The notes: generated by a model from the letters alone, not told the origin. Positions 36,178 to 45,916 are shown, counted from the stretch's first letter. The stretch is DNA of 55,770 bases from Methanosarcina sp. DH2 (GCF_020804225.1 NZ_WJBI01000015.1:116296-172065); one strand, 5' to 3'. Numbers and translations: made by a program.

Positions 36178-36485
36178 ATGACAGAAAGCTTTGATAAAAT
36201 AGACGCACATCTTGACAAAAAAGCCAAGCCCACCGAAGGTGAAGCTACCAAAATGAACATATGATGTTGGAAAAGGTCTCAATGAATCCTTCAAGAAGAA
36301 AGCTTCTCAGGGTTGTTGGGGTCTTCGGAAAAGACGAGAAACAATTAAGGGAAGAATCGGGATTAAACGATTTCTTTTTTAAATACAGTATGGATTTCCT
36401 TCTCAAAGAGAATTTACTTAAGTTAGAAGATGGAGTGTACCGCCTTACAGATCCCGGAATTGCTCTACATGACTCTGTATGTTAA
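36178..36485 (+). pseudogene. Winged-helix protein gene with a one-base frameshift
   Basis: ATG 36178 opens a 28-codon frame (MTESFDKIDAHLDKKAKPTE ... KMNI) that stops at TGA 36262-36264. Overlapping it, the +1 frame from ATG 36261 encodes 74 residues (MMLEKVSMNPSRRKLLRVVG ... LTDPGIALHDSV) with a clear winged-helix fold. Inserting one base near 36260 would give a single protein of about 103 residues with a continuous K-M-N-I-M-M-L-E join. This could be a recent loss, a sequencing error in the run AACATATGATG, or translational coupling of two short proteins. Confidence 0.65.
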
Positions 36486-36782
36486 ATAAGGGGTATCAAC
36501 CTTTGCCTCAAAAATTTTTAGCTCCTTAAAGCTTAGCAGTTTTAATATATTTCATTTTATATAATATTGCTTTTAGGATAGGCTCGAAGATAAATAAATG
36601 GTTTCTTATTAATATATGATTTAAAATGCAGATATATAACTGACCTATAATATTCTAGTAACGTATACAATACTCTAATATATCCTGCAGTATCCTAATA
36701 TAGCATCGATCCGGAATGTTTACAATTAGAAATTTCACTGAAGATCTTAATTATTCTGCTTTTCATTCAGGAGGGGTGATTT

Positions 36783-38195
36783 ACGGCTAATTTTACAAAA
36801 AATTCAGAAAATGAGAAAGTTTCTGCCGAAAGAGGCTCTATTGAAAACCACGAAATTCTGCTTGAAAGATACGGAGAGCGGTTAAGGAACCTGGACCCTG
36901 AACTGGTCACATCTGAGGATGAAATTATCTTAAAAGAAGGTTACAGGCATGCAAAAGAGGTTTTAGAGCCCGAGGGGCTGGTAAACTGGTTTAGAAATGC
37001 TGCCGAGCCGTTCTACAGGTCAGCAACCTGGGAAGTGCTTTTACCTATATACGAAGAACTGCTTGATACCGCGGAAAAAGAGCTCGGACCGGAAGCCCCC
37101 GGAACTGCAGCAGTGCTGAACGGGCTTGCAGGGATTTATCGTTATATAGGAAAGTACGAAGAAGCCCTGAGGTTATTTACAAGAGCACTCAGCATCCGTG
37201 AAAAATTTTTAGGTCCGGAGCAGCCTGAAACCGGAGACACTCTCGGTGAACTTGGAATTCTCTACTATGTTATGGACAGGCAGGAAGAAGCCCTTTCATA
37301 CTACAGCAAGGCTCTCGGAGTTCAGGAAAAATTTCTGAATCCGGAGAATCTGGGAGCTATAAGGACACTTAACAGGATGGCTTTTTATTACAAGGGAATG
37401 GAAAGGACGGAAAAAGCGGAAGAACTTTTCATCCGTACCCTCGGGATGCTTGAAAAACTTGAGGAAAAAGACCCAGAGAATAAAAAAGTCCTGGCTTATA
37501 CTGCCGGCACCCTGAATAATCTTGGGGTTCTACTTGCAGAAATGGGCAAACTTGAGGAAGCTGAGGAAAGATACGGACAGGCTTTAAAACTTCAGGAAAA
37601 TATATACGGAAAGGAACACCCGCAGATAGCTCAGACATTAAACAACCTTGCCCTTCTCTATTTTCAGACAACAAGATATGAAAAAGCCCTTATTCTCTAT
37701 ACTCGCTCCCTTGAAATCATGCAAAACCTGGGAAAAACCGAGCACGCCGGCTTTGCAACAACCCTGAATAACCTTGCAGGGGTCTATGTCCAGAAAGGCC
37801 GCCATGAAAAAGCCCTTGAACTCTACACGCGAGCCCTCGATATCCGGGAACGTGTCCTTGGTCCGGACAGTCCAGAGGTTGCCAAGACGTTAAACAACCT
37901 TGGCGAACTGCACAGAATCCTGGGCCAGCACAAAAAAGCTCTCCCTCTCTACTCCCGCGCCCTCAAGATCTATGAAGCCACACTCGGCCCCACCCACCCC
38001 GATGTCGGAACCACTCTGAACAACCTCGCAGGCCTGCACGAAAGTATGGAGGAGTACGAGACTGCAATCGAGCTTTATGAAAAAGCCCTCGATATAATAG
38101 AAAAAGAATACGGGCCTGACCACCCTTATTTCAAGATCACACGAAACAATTTACTCGGCCTGTACGAGAAAATGGAAAGAAGCTGGCGGAGCTAA
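36783..38195 (+). CDS. TPR repeat protein with apparent ACG start
   Basis: About 470 residues. From about residue 105 it consists of about eight tetratricopeptide repeats of 42 residues (kinesin-light-chain-like: TLNNLAGLHESMEEYETAIELYEKALDI, with the linker GPDHP/GPTHPD). The first conventional start in frame is GTG 37035, but the coding frame continues upstream to ACG 36783, with no stop from there on, and a textbook ribosome site GGAGGGGTGA lies eight bases before it, followed by GCTAAT, a common second-third codon pair. So ACG is either a used start or a mutated ATG. Role: protein-protein scaffold, partner unknown. Confidence 0.82.
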   Translation, partial: TANFTKNSENEKVSAERGSIENHEILLERYGERLRNLDPELVTSEDEIILKEGYRHAKEVLEPEGLVNWFRNAAEPFYRSATWEVLLPIYEELLDTAEKELGPEAPGTAAVLNGLAGIYRYIGKYEEALRLFTRALSIREKFLGPEQPETGDTLGELGILYYVMDRQEEALSYYSKALGVQEKFLNPENLGAIRTLNRMAFYYKGMERTEKAEELFIRTLGMLEKLEEKDPENKKVLAYTAGTLNNLGVLLAEMGKLEEAEERYGQALKLQENIYGKEHPQIAQTLNNLALLYFQTTRYEKALILYTRSLEIMQNLGKTEHAGFATTLNNLAGVYVQKGRHEKALELYTRALDIRERVLGPDSPEVAKTLNNLGELHRILGQHKKALPLYSRALKIYEATLGPTHPDVGTTLNNLAGLHESMEEYETAIELYEKALDIIEKEYGPDHPYFKITRNNLLGLYEKMERSWRS

Positions 38196-38471
38196 ACTTT
38201 TAATGGGTTAATAGGTTAAAATTAATTGCCTTTATTTTTATTCTTATTAAGCCTGCCAATTACTGAATAAAGATTAGATGCGGTTGAAATTAGATGTAGT
38301 TGGAGATCAGATGCAGACTCGCGGAAGAAAAATGATAGTCCTGTATCAGCTCTCCAAACTTAAAAGCATGAAAGCAACGAGTGCTTCACATGACTAAAAA
38401 TTAATGTACGGCGAGTTAAAATAACAGACGGCAGGATACTGTTAATAAGGGAGCCAATAAGGGGGAATTTT

Positions 38472-39320
38472 CTGGCTATAATTGGCAGCACAACGTTCAG
38501 TATCTGGAATTTAATATTTCTTTTGTTCGTTTTCCTTTTTCTTTATGCCATAATTTACCCGCGGTCTCAGCTCAAAAAAATCCGTATGCAGCGTATAGCA
38601 AAACTGAAATCTATGGAAAGGCGTCACGGCTGTAAAGTGCTGACAATGATCCACAGGCGGGAAGCGATCTCCTTTTTCGGGCTGCCTGCTTACCAGTTCA
38701 TAGACGAGGAGGATGCCGAACAGATCCTGCGCTGGATAAGGAAATACAGGGATTACCCCCTTGAACTGATTCTGCATACTCCGGGAGGGCAGCTCCATGC
38801 AAGCATACAGATTGCCCGTGCCCTGAAAAACCACCCAAAAAAGACCCGTGTGCTCGTCCCCCATTACTCAATGTCAGGGGGCACAATTATTGCTCTTGCA
38901 GCAGACGAGATAGTAATGGATAAAGATGCTGTCATAGGACCTATCGACCCTCAGGTAGGAGATCTCATGCGAGGTCTCTTTCCTGCGCCTTCCTGGATTT
39001 ATGCTGCAGAAATGAAAAAAGAAAATGCTGAAGATGTCACCCTTGTTATGAGTGATATATCCAGAAAAGCCCTTAAACTTACCAGAAACGTCGCAACCGA
39101 ACTCCTTGAAGGCAAAATCACACCTGTTCCCGGCAGGGAAAACAGCCTGGATAAAGTGGTCGAAAAGCTGGTCAGCGGAGAAATGATCCATAGCACTCCC
39201 CTTTCAGCCGCAGAAGCTAAAGAAATAGGGCTTTCAGTAAGCACGGATTTTCCCGAAGACGTGCACGAGTTTATGAAACTCTTCCGACCTGTAAAAAGGA
39301 ATGTGGAGTATGTGGAATAA
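38472..39320 (+). CDS. SDH/ClpP-fold membrane serine protease
   Basis: 265 residues from TTG 38523, or 282 if read from CTG 38472, which has AAGGGGG upstream and would restore a complete N-terminal membrane helix (about 13-32). The soluble part is a ClpP/crotonase-type protease of the SDH_sah family (PF01972): LILHTPGGQLHASIQIARAL forms the oxyanion region, the nucleophile Ser is in HYSMSGGTIIALAAD, followed by DAVIGPIDPQVG. The catalytic Asp/Lys partner cannot be assigned with certainty. It is likely a cytoplasm-facing membrane protease for membrane-protein quality control. Confidence 0.88.
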   Translation: MAIIGSTTFSIWNLIFLLFVFLFLYAIIYPRSQLKKIRMQRIAKLKSMERRHGCKVLTMIHRREAISFFGLPAYQFIDEEDAEQILRWIRKYRDYPLELILHTPGGQLHASIQIARALKNHPKKTRVLVPHYSMSGGTIIALAADEIVMDKDAVIGPIDPQVGDLMRGLFPAPSWIYAAEMKKENAEDVTLVMSDISRKALKLTRNVATELLEGKITPVPGRENSLDKVVEKLVSGEMIHSTPLSAAEAKEIGLSVSTDFPEDVHEFMKLFRPVKRNVEYVE

Positions 39321-39390
39321 ATCCTCTGCACGTTAAAACTTTCAGAATCGGGTTCCGTATAACTGTTTTAAAGTGAATATCTCCTGCAAT

Positions 39391-39545
39391 ACACTCCTAC
39401 AAAAGTACATCCACCAGAGTACATTCCTACAAAAGTACATCCACCAGAGTACATTCCTATAAAAGTACATCCACCAGAGTACATTCCTACAAAAGTACAT
39501 CCCCACGAGTACGTCCCTACCAGAGTACACCCCAGCCAGAATACA
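39391..39545. repeat. 30-bp tandem repeat array
   Basis: Five copies of a 30-bp unit beginning ACATTCCTACAAAAGTACAT and ending CCACCAGAGT; the last copies diverge. Within each unit GTACATCC/AGTACATTCC forms a sub-repeat. The following stretch to 40203 is very AT-rich and holds no gene I can support. Confidence 0.92.
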
Positions 39546-40203
39546 TCTTTCCAGGCTACCTCAAAATTAACTTTATCTCCCATCTGGTCGATGGGCAGTA
39601 TTGACTAAACTCGATAGGCAATGTTATGAACATTAAATTCTGATTAACTGCAGTATGAAATATTTTGTTCTAAATGTAAATATTTGTCAGGTTTTGTGAC
39701 AGCCATTTTTGGTTTTTTATTGACATTTTTTTAAAATAGTAGAACTGCCAACTAAATCATATTTTTTATCACAGTTTAAATTTAAAAACAATAATGCTAT
39801 TTAAATCTTCCCCCGATTTCTAATTAAATAATGGCTTTTGATGGCTTTTTTATACAGAATAAGTATTTATACGACTATAACGATTATACTATTGATAGAA
39901 TATAATACTATCAGACAAACAAAAATCATGGTTGTTGGGGATAATATGATTTTTCTATTTCTAAAAAAATTTCAGTTGATAATACAGCTTTTGCAGCAAG
40001 TACTGGATACGCCGGGACGGGGAAGAGGATACAGGTTACGAAATCCATACATGTTCATGATTGAGAGAAATGTTTGCATCTCCGAATGAATTCATGAAAA
40101 ATAAAGCATAAACTAAGGCAACAGTAGCTATGAAACAGTGCTGAAATTAAGAAAATGTTAAAATCAGTATAAAAGAAACTAAATCTTCGGGGAGTGGCGC
40201 TAG

Positions 40204-40395
40204 ATGGTTCTTTCTAACCTGACTGAAGCTGAAAAAACAATATTGATGGATGAAACCGTTACTGACTTAAAGCATTCTTTAGAAACTGTCATTAAAAACT
40301 TACTTGCAGAATACGAGACAGATCTTGAATCTAACCTTAATATTTCGAGAGTTGAGGTAAACTTCATTGTAAAACTGGATGATATTGAAGTATGA
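40204..40395 (+). CDS. Small acidic hypothetical protein
   Basis: 63 residues, helical and acidic: LTEAEKTILMDETVTDLKHSLETVIKNLLAEYETDLESN followed by a beta-like end ISRVEVNFIVKLDDIEV. GGGGAG lies about 9 bases before ATG. It stands between an AT-rich gap and the porB relic. Not recognised; composition and start signal favour a real gene. Confidence 0.5.
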   Translation: MVLSNLTEAEKTILMDETVTDLKHSLETVIKNLLAEYETDLESNLNISRVEVNFIVKLDDIEV

Positions 40396-40565
40396 AGTTT
40401 ATGACTCCGGGAATGCGGAGGTTCACGGATACCCTGCCTTGGGAGCTGGGATAAAGTGGATTCCCGCAGGCTTTTCTTCCTGTTCTTTTAACTTGACAAA
40501 CAGCGACTATTGCTAAATATAAATACCTGATATTCTACAGTAAGCGAGTTAAAAAAGATTAAGAA

Positions 40566-41377
40566 TTGATTGAGGGTGTCTGTTGTTGTTTTACACCTTT
40601 CCCGTTATCTTCCTGGCAGGTCCCTGGATTCACTCCCTTTTTGAAAAATACAGGTGCTGTGGCTTCAGATATAGAAGTTGCCCTAAAAGCTCTTGGAAAA
40701 GAGAAAGATATCAAAGTAATAGCTATAGGGGGCGACGGCGCTGCTATGGATATAGGCTTCGGGGCCATCTCAGGTTCATTTAAGCGCGGCTATGGCTTTA
40801 CTATATCTGTATGGACAATGAAGCCTACATGAACACTGGAGTCCAGCGCAGCAGCGGAACTCCTTTTGAGGCCAGCACCACAACGACTTCCCTGGAAAAT
40901 TCTCTTTCGTAAACCCATTTCCAAAAAAGAACATGGTTGCAATTATGGAAGCCTATGGTTCTCCATACGTAGCTACAACCTAAATCGGCTTTCCGAGAGA
41001 CATGATGGTAAAGTCAAGAAAGCCACGGAATCGTGGGCCTGACCTTATATCCACGCCCATGCCCCCTATATCACAGGCTGGGGTTTTGATACTTCCAAAG
41101 ACTCTGGAAGTTACCAAACTTGCAGTAGAGATGTGCCTCTGGCCAATGTACGAAATGAACGGAGAAATCACGCAGGTCACAGAAAGGTAAAGGACCTGAG
41201 ACCGGTCGAGGATTACCTGAGAGTTCAGAAGCGCTTTAAACACCTTTTCATCATGGAGGAGGGCGAAGAAGAATTATAGAGGATGATGAAGAAAAAATCA
41301 TGGAGGATGGTGAAGAAAAAATCAAGAAAATCCAGACAATGGCGAATTGGAACATAAAACACTATGGACTTCAGTAA
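40566..41377 (+). pseudogene. porB: Decayed 2-oxoacid:ferredoxin oxidoreductase beta subunit (porB-like)
   Basis: Pieces in different frames reproduce the beta subunit of pyruvate:ferredoxin oxidoreductase: KVIAIGGDGAAMDIGFGAIS (TPP-binding GDG motif), then [73 protein letters not shown] and the end TMANWNIKHYGLQ. At least four frameshifts and several stops separate them. The 5' end, with the cysteine-containing GCAGC region, is not recognisable. An intact por operon must lie elsewhere in a methanogen, so this is a dead duplicate or transferred copy. Confidence 0.88.
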
Positions 41378-41525
41378 AAACTATGTTCTATTTTTGTTTT
41401 GATTTTGTACTTTAAATACTTGATCAACCTCAAATACTTAGCTCAAATATTTAGCCCAAATATTTAGCCATATACATTTTTGTCTATTAAATAACCTCTA
41501 GAAACTCACTATTTGCATGGCTCAG

Positions 41526-43313
41526 TCACTTTTTCGCTTTTTTAACCTTTGCATTCTCTTCACTCAGCCCTGTCCAGATTACTTTATACCCAAGGTATTC
41601 GAGCACAGGATAATAGAGGCTGCTGTCAAGCCCGAAACCCTCAAAGACTTTTACCGCATCGGCGTATGTTTCTGCAGCGCCTGGCTTTTCAAGCTCAAGA
41701 TTTATTCTCTTAAGCAGCTGCCTGTGAATTACGTAGTTTTCAAGAAGCACATAGTCTGCATATTTTCCGGACTCTTCGGGCTCTTTAGGCTCTTTGAATT
41801 CTTTTTGCGCCCTCAATTTTTTAGATTCGCGGGCTTCTGCAAGCCTTTCTGTAAGCACTCCTTTTAAAGCTCCGGACATGACTCCTTTCTCGGCTGCAAT
41901 TTCTGCAAGGCTGATCATTTCCCCGGAAAGAGGGAGCTCCATTTTCTGCAGTTTTGACAGGTCTTCTTCAAACTTTCTTCCCTCATATTTTCTGAGCACC
42001 TGCATGACTTCATTTGCCGGAATCTTCCTGTCAAAGAAAATCACATCCTGGGCAGGAAAGTCTTTTTCCGAACACTTGAGTTTCCTGTTAATCAGGAGAA
42101 TAACTGGTTCCTTTACTTCCTTCAGTTTCTCGATCTTCTTTTTAAGATATTCCGGTGTCCAGAAACCGACAACCTCGACGTACACTTTCATCCCGTCCCT
42201 TTGCAGGGAAAAGTCCGGAATAAATGCGTACCTGCCTGCTTTCAGGATCGTTGGTTCTCTTTTTGCTTTCCAGCCTCCTAAACTTAAGCTGGCAAACTGT
42301 TGTTCATAAGTGCTGTCATAAGCTGCAATTTCAGCATCTATTTCAGCATCTGCTTCTACTACCTGAGTTCCAGCTTCCTTTCGCTCAACCCCGCTCCCAT
42401 TCTCAATTCCTGTTCTGTATCCTTCCTGCCCTTCCGCAAGCTGAAACTCGGGAGAAACTCTTTCAGGATATCTGGCTGCTTCCCGTGTGAGTGTGAAAGT
42501 TTCTTCCGAGCTGTCAAGGGCAAAATCAAGGATGCGCTTCCCCTGGTAACCTTTATGGAGAATTCCTGCCTTCAGGCTCCAGCCCTTTGATTTCAGGAGG
42601 GTGGGGAAGAGTTTTGCAAAAGAATTTCCATATCGTTCCGACATCCTGAAAAGAGATGCTGGCCCGTCAAGGTGAAGGTGAACGCTTTTCAACCTTTCAG
42701 TTTCTTCTTTTTCGCCTGCTTTCTCTTCAGCTTCCTCCAGAGAATACATAAGCCCGGATCTGAGAATCTTCCAGAGAACGTTCTGGAAATCGCCTGTTAT
42801 CCAGATATCCAGATCAACAGCGCGGAAAAGGAGGGTCTGGGTCAGAGAGATATTATATTGCCTGAGAAGCTCTGCAGGGGAAAGGGGGTTGAATTCTTTG
42901 AGGATCTGATTTTCCTCAAGGTCTGCCCAGAGAGATTTTTCAAGCTCAGGAATTGAAATCGAGAGTTTTTTTGCGGCTTTTTGAAGCGCCTTTTTTCTTT
43001 CAGCAGGGGAAAGCGCCATCCCGGCACAGGCTTCAAAAACCGCTTCCCTGGCTATGGAAGGGTCAACAGCTGAAGATGTTTCAACTACAGCCCGCCTTCC
43101 AAGGAGCTGGGAAAGCCCCCGGATGAAGCGGTAATTCATCTCTTCATAACCTTCAAGCTCTGCCAGGAGGTCGCCGTAGGCTTTTCCTGTATGCTGCTCA
43201 AAGGTATCTATAAGGAGCCCTGCAAGCTCAAGATTTTCGGAATTAAAGGATGCATATGCCGGTTTGATTTTTCCTCCGGAAATACGGGTTACAAGAAGGT
43301 CAGAAGTTAGCAT
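41526..43313 (-). CDS. Bax1-type nuclease (DUF790/COG3372)
   Basis: About 595 residues. The sequence matches DUF790: N-terminal LTSDLLVTRISGGKIKPAYA, then KGWSLKAGILHKGYQGKRILDFAL, and the nuclease-like core FIPDFSLQRDGMKVYVEVVGFWTPEYLKKKIEKL with the D...E-V-x-G pattern of PD-(D/E)XK-type enzymes. Bax1 binds XPB and cuts DNA bubbles in archaeal nucleotide excision repair. Its ATG (43313, with GGTGG upstream) lies inside the last codons of the XPB gene, giving a 14-base overlap and coupled translation. An insert with Glu/Ala-rich sequence around 285-320 is variable. Confidence 0.92.
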   Translation of the reverse strand: MLTSDLLVTRISGGKIKPAYASFNSENLELAGLLIDTFEQHTGKAYGDLLAELEGYEEMNYRFIRGLSQLLGRRAVVETSSAVDPSIAREAVFEACAGMALSPAERKKALQKAAKKLSISIPELEKSLWADLEENQILKEFNPLSPAELLRQYNISLTQTLLFRAVDLDIWITGDFQNVLWKILRSGLMYSLEEAEEKAGEKEETERLKSVHLHLDGPASLFRMSERYGNSFAKLFPTLLKSKGWSLKAGILHKGYQGKRILDFALDSSEETFTLTREAARYPERVSPEFQLAEGQEGYRTGIENGSGVERKEAGTQVVEADAEIDAEIAAYDSTYEQQFASLSLGGWKAKREPTILKAGRYAFIPDFSLQRDGMKVYVEVVGFWTPEYLKKKIEKLKEVKEPVILLINRKLKCSEKDFPAQDVIFFDRKIPANEVMQVLRKYEGRKFEEDLSKLQKMELPLSGEMISLAEIAAEKGVMSGALKGVLTERLAEARESKKLRAQKEFKEPKEPEESGKYADYVLLENYVIHRQLLKRINLELEKPGAAETYADAVKVFEGFGLDSSLYYPVLEYLGYKVIWTGLSEENAKVKKAKK

Positions 43314-44829
43314 GAGAACCACCTTTCTGTCTTTCAGAGCTTTCTACTCCTGTGCCCTGATTTTCTTTTTCTGCTTTTTCTTTTTCTGCCTTCTGTTTTT
43401 CCATCTTCTGTTTTTCGGTCTTCTGTTTTTCGGTCTTTTTCCCGGGATCTTCTACCGAACCTTTTCCAGAAGAGAAAGCCTCTTTTCTTCTCTGTGCAGT
43501 TCCTTTTTCTGTGGTCTCCTCAGCAACAATTTCGTAGAGCACGGCTTCCTTTCCTTCTTTTTTCCTGAGGATCCTTCCAAGGCGCTGGATGTATGCCCGT
43601 TTGCTGCCTGTCCCGCTTGCTATAATTCCTATATTTGCTTCCGGGACATCAATTCCTTCATCCAGTACCTTTGAGGTAACGACAGCTCTGTAGCTGCCTG
43701 TCCTGAACTTTTCAAGAATGGAGTTCCTTTCTTTTGAAGGAGTCCGATATGTAATTGCAGGGATAAAGAATATATTGGAAATCCGGTGTACAAGCCGGTT
43801 GTGTTCCGTGAAGATAAACACCCTGTCTTCTCTGTGCTGCTCCAGGATCTCTCTCAGTTTCTCAATTTTGGAATCGCTGTTGAAAGCAAGGTCTCTTGCT
43901 GCATTTCTTGCAAGGAGGGCTTTTCGGGCTTCAGGGTCTCTTCCGCTTTTCATGACAAGTTTTTGGAAATCCTGCGGGCCTCTCATGATCATCCCGGTTT
44001 TTCTGAGGTAATCAAGGAATACGGAATAGTTCTGATCGTACTCTCTCTGTTCTTCATCCGTGAGAGCCACAGCAACCCGCTTTATCGTATAAGGGGCGAG
44101 GTGTCCGCCTGCAAGTTCCGAGACCTTTTTCTCGTAAACCTTTCCCCCTACAAGCCGGTTGAGTTCAGTATGCAAACCATCTTCCCTTTCGTATGTGGCT
44201 GTAAGCCCGAGCCTGCAGGGGGCTGCTGAAAACTCGGCAATGCTCCTGTACCCGGCTGCAGGCAGGTGATGAACTTCATCAAAAACAAGAAGGCCGAATC
44301 TGTTCCCGAGGGTTTCGGCATGAATATAAGCAGAATCGTAAGTGGAAACCGTTATCGGAAGGACTTTCTTTTCCCCGCCCCCAAGTTTTCCGATTTCCAT
44401 GGAAAAGGCTTCTTCAAGCTGCTTTTTCCACTGTTCAAGCAGGTCAAGGGTCGGGACAACTATAAGGGCAGGTGTATTGCACCCTGCAATTGCCCTGATT
44501 CCAGCAAGGGTCTTTCCGCTTCCTGTTGGCAAGACGAGCACTCCCCTTTTCTCGTTTTCCCCCCAGGCGATGAGAGCTTCTGCCTGGTAGTCTCTCAACT
44601 TCAGCTTCTTTCCCGAAGCCTCATAAGCTGCTGCAAGGTCAGGACAGGGAAGAAGGTCAAGGACAGTATCTTCAAAATCGATCCTGGACTCTTTCAGATA
44701 GTTAATAATATCTCTATAGTACATTGCAGGAGCCCTGAAACTTCCACTCCTTTCGTCCCATATGGAGTTCGGGACCCTGACATTGCCCTTTATGAGAATA
44801 GTTCCCTGCTTGAAGCTGATTTTGATCAT
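43300..44829 (-). CDS. XPB-type superfamily 2 helicase
   Basis: 509 residues with all motifs: damage-recognition-like N-terminus, Walker A LPTGSGKT (about 102-109), DEVHH, LTATYEREDG containing the XPB-specific RED motif, a thumb domain segment (KRVAVALTDEEQREYDQNY), VVTSKVLDEGIDVP and motif VI QRLGRILRK. It unwinds or translocates DNA in nucleotide excision repair with Bax1, encoded next. The last 55 residues are an unusual Lys/Glu/Gln repeat (KTEKQKMEKQKAEK) that is probably disordered and variable. It precedes Bax1 and is the first gene of the pair. Confidence 0.94.
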   Translation of the reverse strand: MIKISFKQGTILIKGNVRVPNSIWDERSGSFRAPAMYYRDIINYLKESRIDFEDTVLDLLPCPDLAAAYEASGKKLKLRDYQAEALIAWGENEKRGVLVLPTGSGKTLAGIRAIAGCNTPALIVVPTLDLLEQWKKQLEEAFSMEIGKLGGGEKKVLPITVSTYDSAYIHAETLGNRFGLLVFDEVHHLPAAGYRSIAEFSAAPCRLGLTATYEREDGLHTELNRLVGGKVYEKKVSELAGGHLAPYTIKRVAVALTDEEQREYDQNYSVFLDYLRKTGMIMRGPQDFQKLVMKSGRDPEARKALLARNAARDLAFNSDSKIEKLREILEQHREDRVFIFTEHNRLVHRISNIFFIPAITYRTPSKERNSILEKFRTGSYRAVVTSKVLDEGIDVPEANIGIIASGTGSKRAYIQRLGRILRKKEGKEAVLYEIVAEETTEKGTAQRRKEAFSSGKGSVEDPGKKTEKQKTEKQKMEKQKAEKEKAEKENQGTGVESSERQKGGSHANF

Positions 44830-45097
44830 TGTTTATTAAGAATCTGGACATTATATATAACAATTCAGTCATCAGCGGGCTCAGATAGATTTTTTGGAAA
44901 TTACAGTATTTGTGCAGTAGAATTGCGCCAGCCAAATTTTGCTTCGCCCGAATTTTCGTTAACTTCGCATACATCCAGGGCAGCCAGCTCACACCGTCTC
45001 CTGACCGCTTCCAGTAGGCGGTGTTGCTCGGCACGAGCTCATGTACGTAGTCAGGCTGCCACAGTACCCTGGATATTGATCAGCTGGACATTTTATC
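44830..45097 (-). other. Gap with possible remnant of an unknown gene
   Basis: On the minus strand one frame reads DYVHELVPSNTAYWKRSGDG then VSWLPWMYAKLTKIRAKQN without a start. Composition is protein-like but I cannot identify it. The base composition here is more GC-rich than the usual gaps, consistent with the accessory region that begins at this point. Confidence 0.25.
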
Positions 45098-45916
45098 TCA
45101 CCCCTCCTTCGGCATGGGTGCGTCGAGAAAATCCGTAATCATCGAAAGAAGCCAATCAGAGCGATCCACAAGTGTAACGTGAGTGGTGCCTGGAAGTACT
45201 GCAAGCTGGGATCGCGGGAGGCCGACGAGGTCCCCAGCCACTCCGCCGCCTAGCAGTCGGAATATTTCAATTACGTGCTCGGGGCGGACGATGTCGGAAT
45301 CTCCTATTATAACCAGCGTGGGTGCTTTGATCGCCTGAATATCATCAGGTGTCCAGCCCTTAAACTCCCGCGTAAGTTGCTGCTCTTTGGCGATCAACAC
45401 ATGCCAATGTTCCGGATTCGGTGCGATCCTTGCGTAAGCTTTTTGCCACTCTGACCCGTCAAGATCCTCAGGCTTCATTTTTTCTTCTCCTTCGAGGATT
45501 CCAGGGTAGAGCCCTTCATTAGTGTAAGCTAGAGAAGCAACCACAAGTTTGCGTACTATGTCCGGATGCTTAATAGCAATTTGCAGAGCAATGGCGGCTC
45601 CCATGCTGTATCCAAAGAAATCGGCTTTTTCTATCTTGAGCTGTCTCAGAAGCTCAATGGCATCCTCAGCCATTTGCTCATAGGTCAACAGGCGGTCGAT
45701 ATCGGCTGTACGGCCGTGTCCCTGCTGTTCCATTGCGATTACCTGCCCTTTCTCTGAGAGGGATGGCAGAAACTTTCCAAAAGAGGTATCGATTGTTGTC
45801 AGGGAGCCGTGAAGTAGAACCAGTGGTCTGCCTGTGCCGTGGATTTCATAGTACATCCTGAGTCCGTTCACGGAAGCATAGCCGCTCCTGTAACTTTTAT
45901 TTCTTTCACTGTGCAC
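45098..45916 (-). CDS. Alpha/beta hydrolase
   Basis: 272 residues: oxyanion HGSL (LVLLHGSLTTI), nucleophile elbow GYSMGA (about 100-105), acid in VIIGDSDIVRP and His in PGTTHVTLVDRSD. This is a classic single-domain hydrolase of the type common in soil bacteria, similar to 3-oxoadipate enol-lactonase-like esterases. It starts at GTG with GGGCGGA upstream. It belongs to a run of transferred-looking genes. Substrate unknown. Confidence 0.9.
   Translation of the reverse strand: MHSERNKSYRSGYASVNGLRMYYEIHGTGRPLVLLHGSLTTIDTSFGKFLPSLSEKGQVIAMEQQGHGRTADIDRLLTYEQMAEDAIELLRQLKIEKADFFGYSMGAAIALQIAIKHPDIVRKLVVASLAYTNEGLYPGILEGEEKMKPEDLDGSEWQKAYARIAPNPEHWHVLIAKEQQLTREFKGWTPDDIQAIKAPTLVIIGDSDIVRPEHVIEIFRLLGGGVAGDLVGLPRSQLAVLPGTTHVTLVDRSDWLLSMITDFLDAPMPKEG

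Noticed and set aside
38278-38397. 39-codon ORF upstream of the SDH-type protease
   Set aside because: No ribosome site and no protein-like conservation that I can recognise.
39391-39545. CRISPR array
   Set aside because: The units are contiguous tandem repeats without unique spacers, and no cas gene is present.
39838-40089. 83-residue ORF after the repeat array
   Set aside because: AT-rich, no ribosome site, and amino-acid composition (I/L/Y/T runs) expected from AT-rich DNA.
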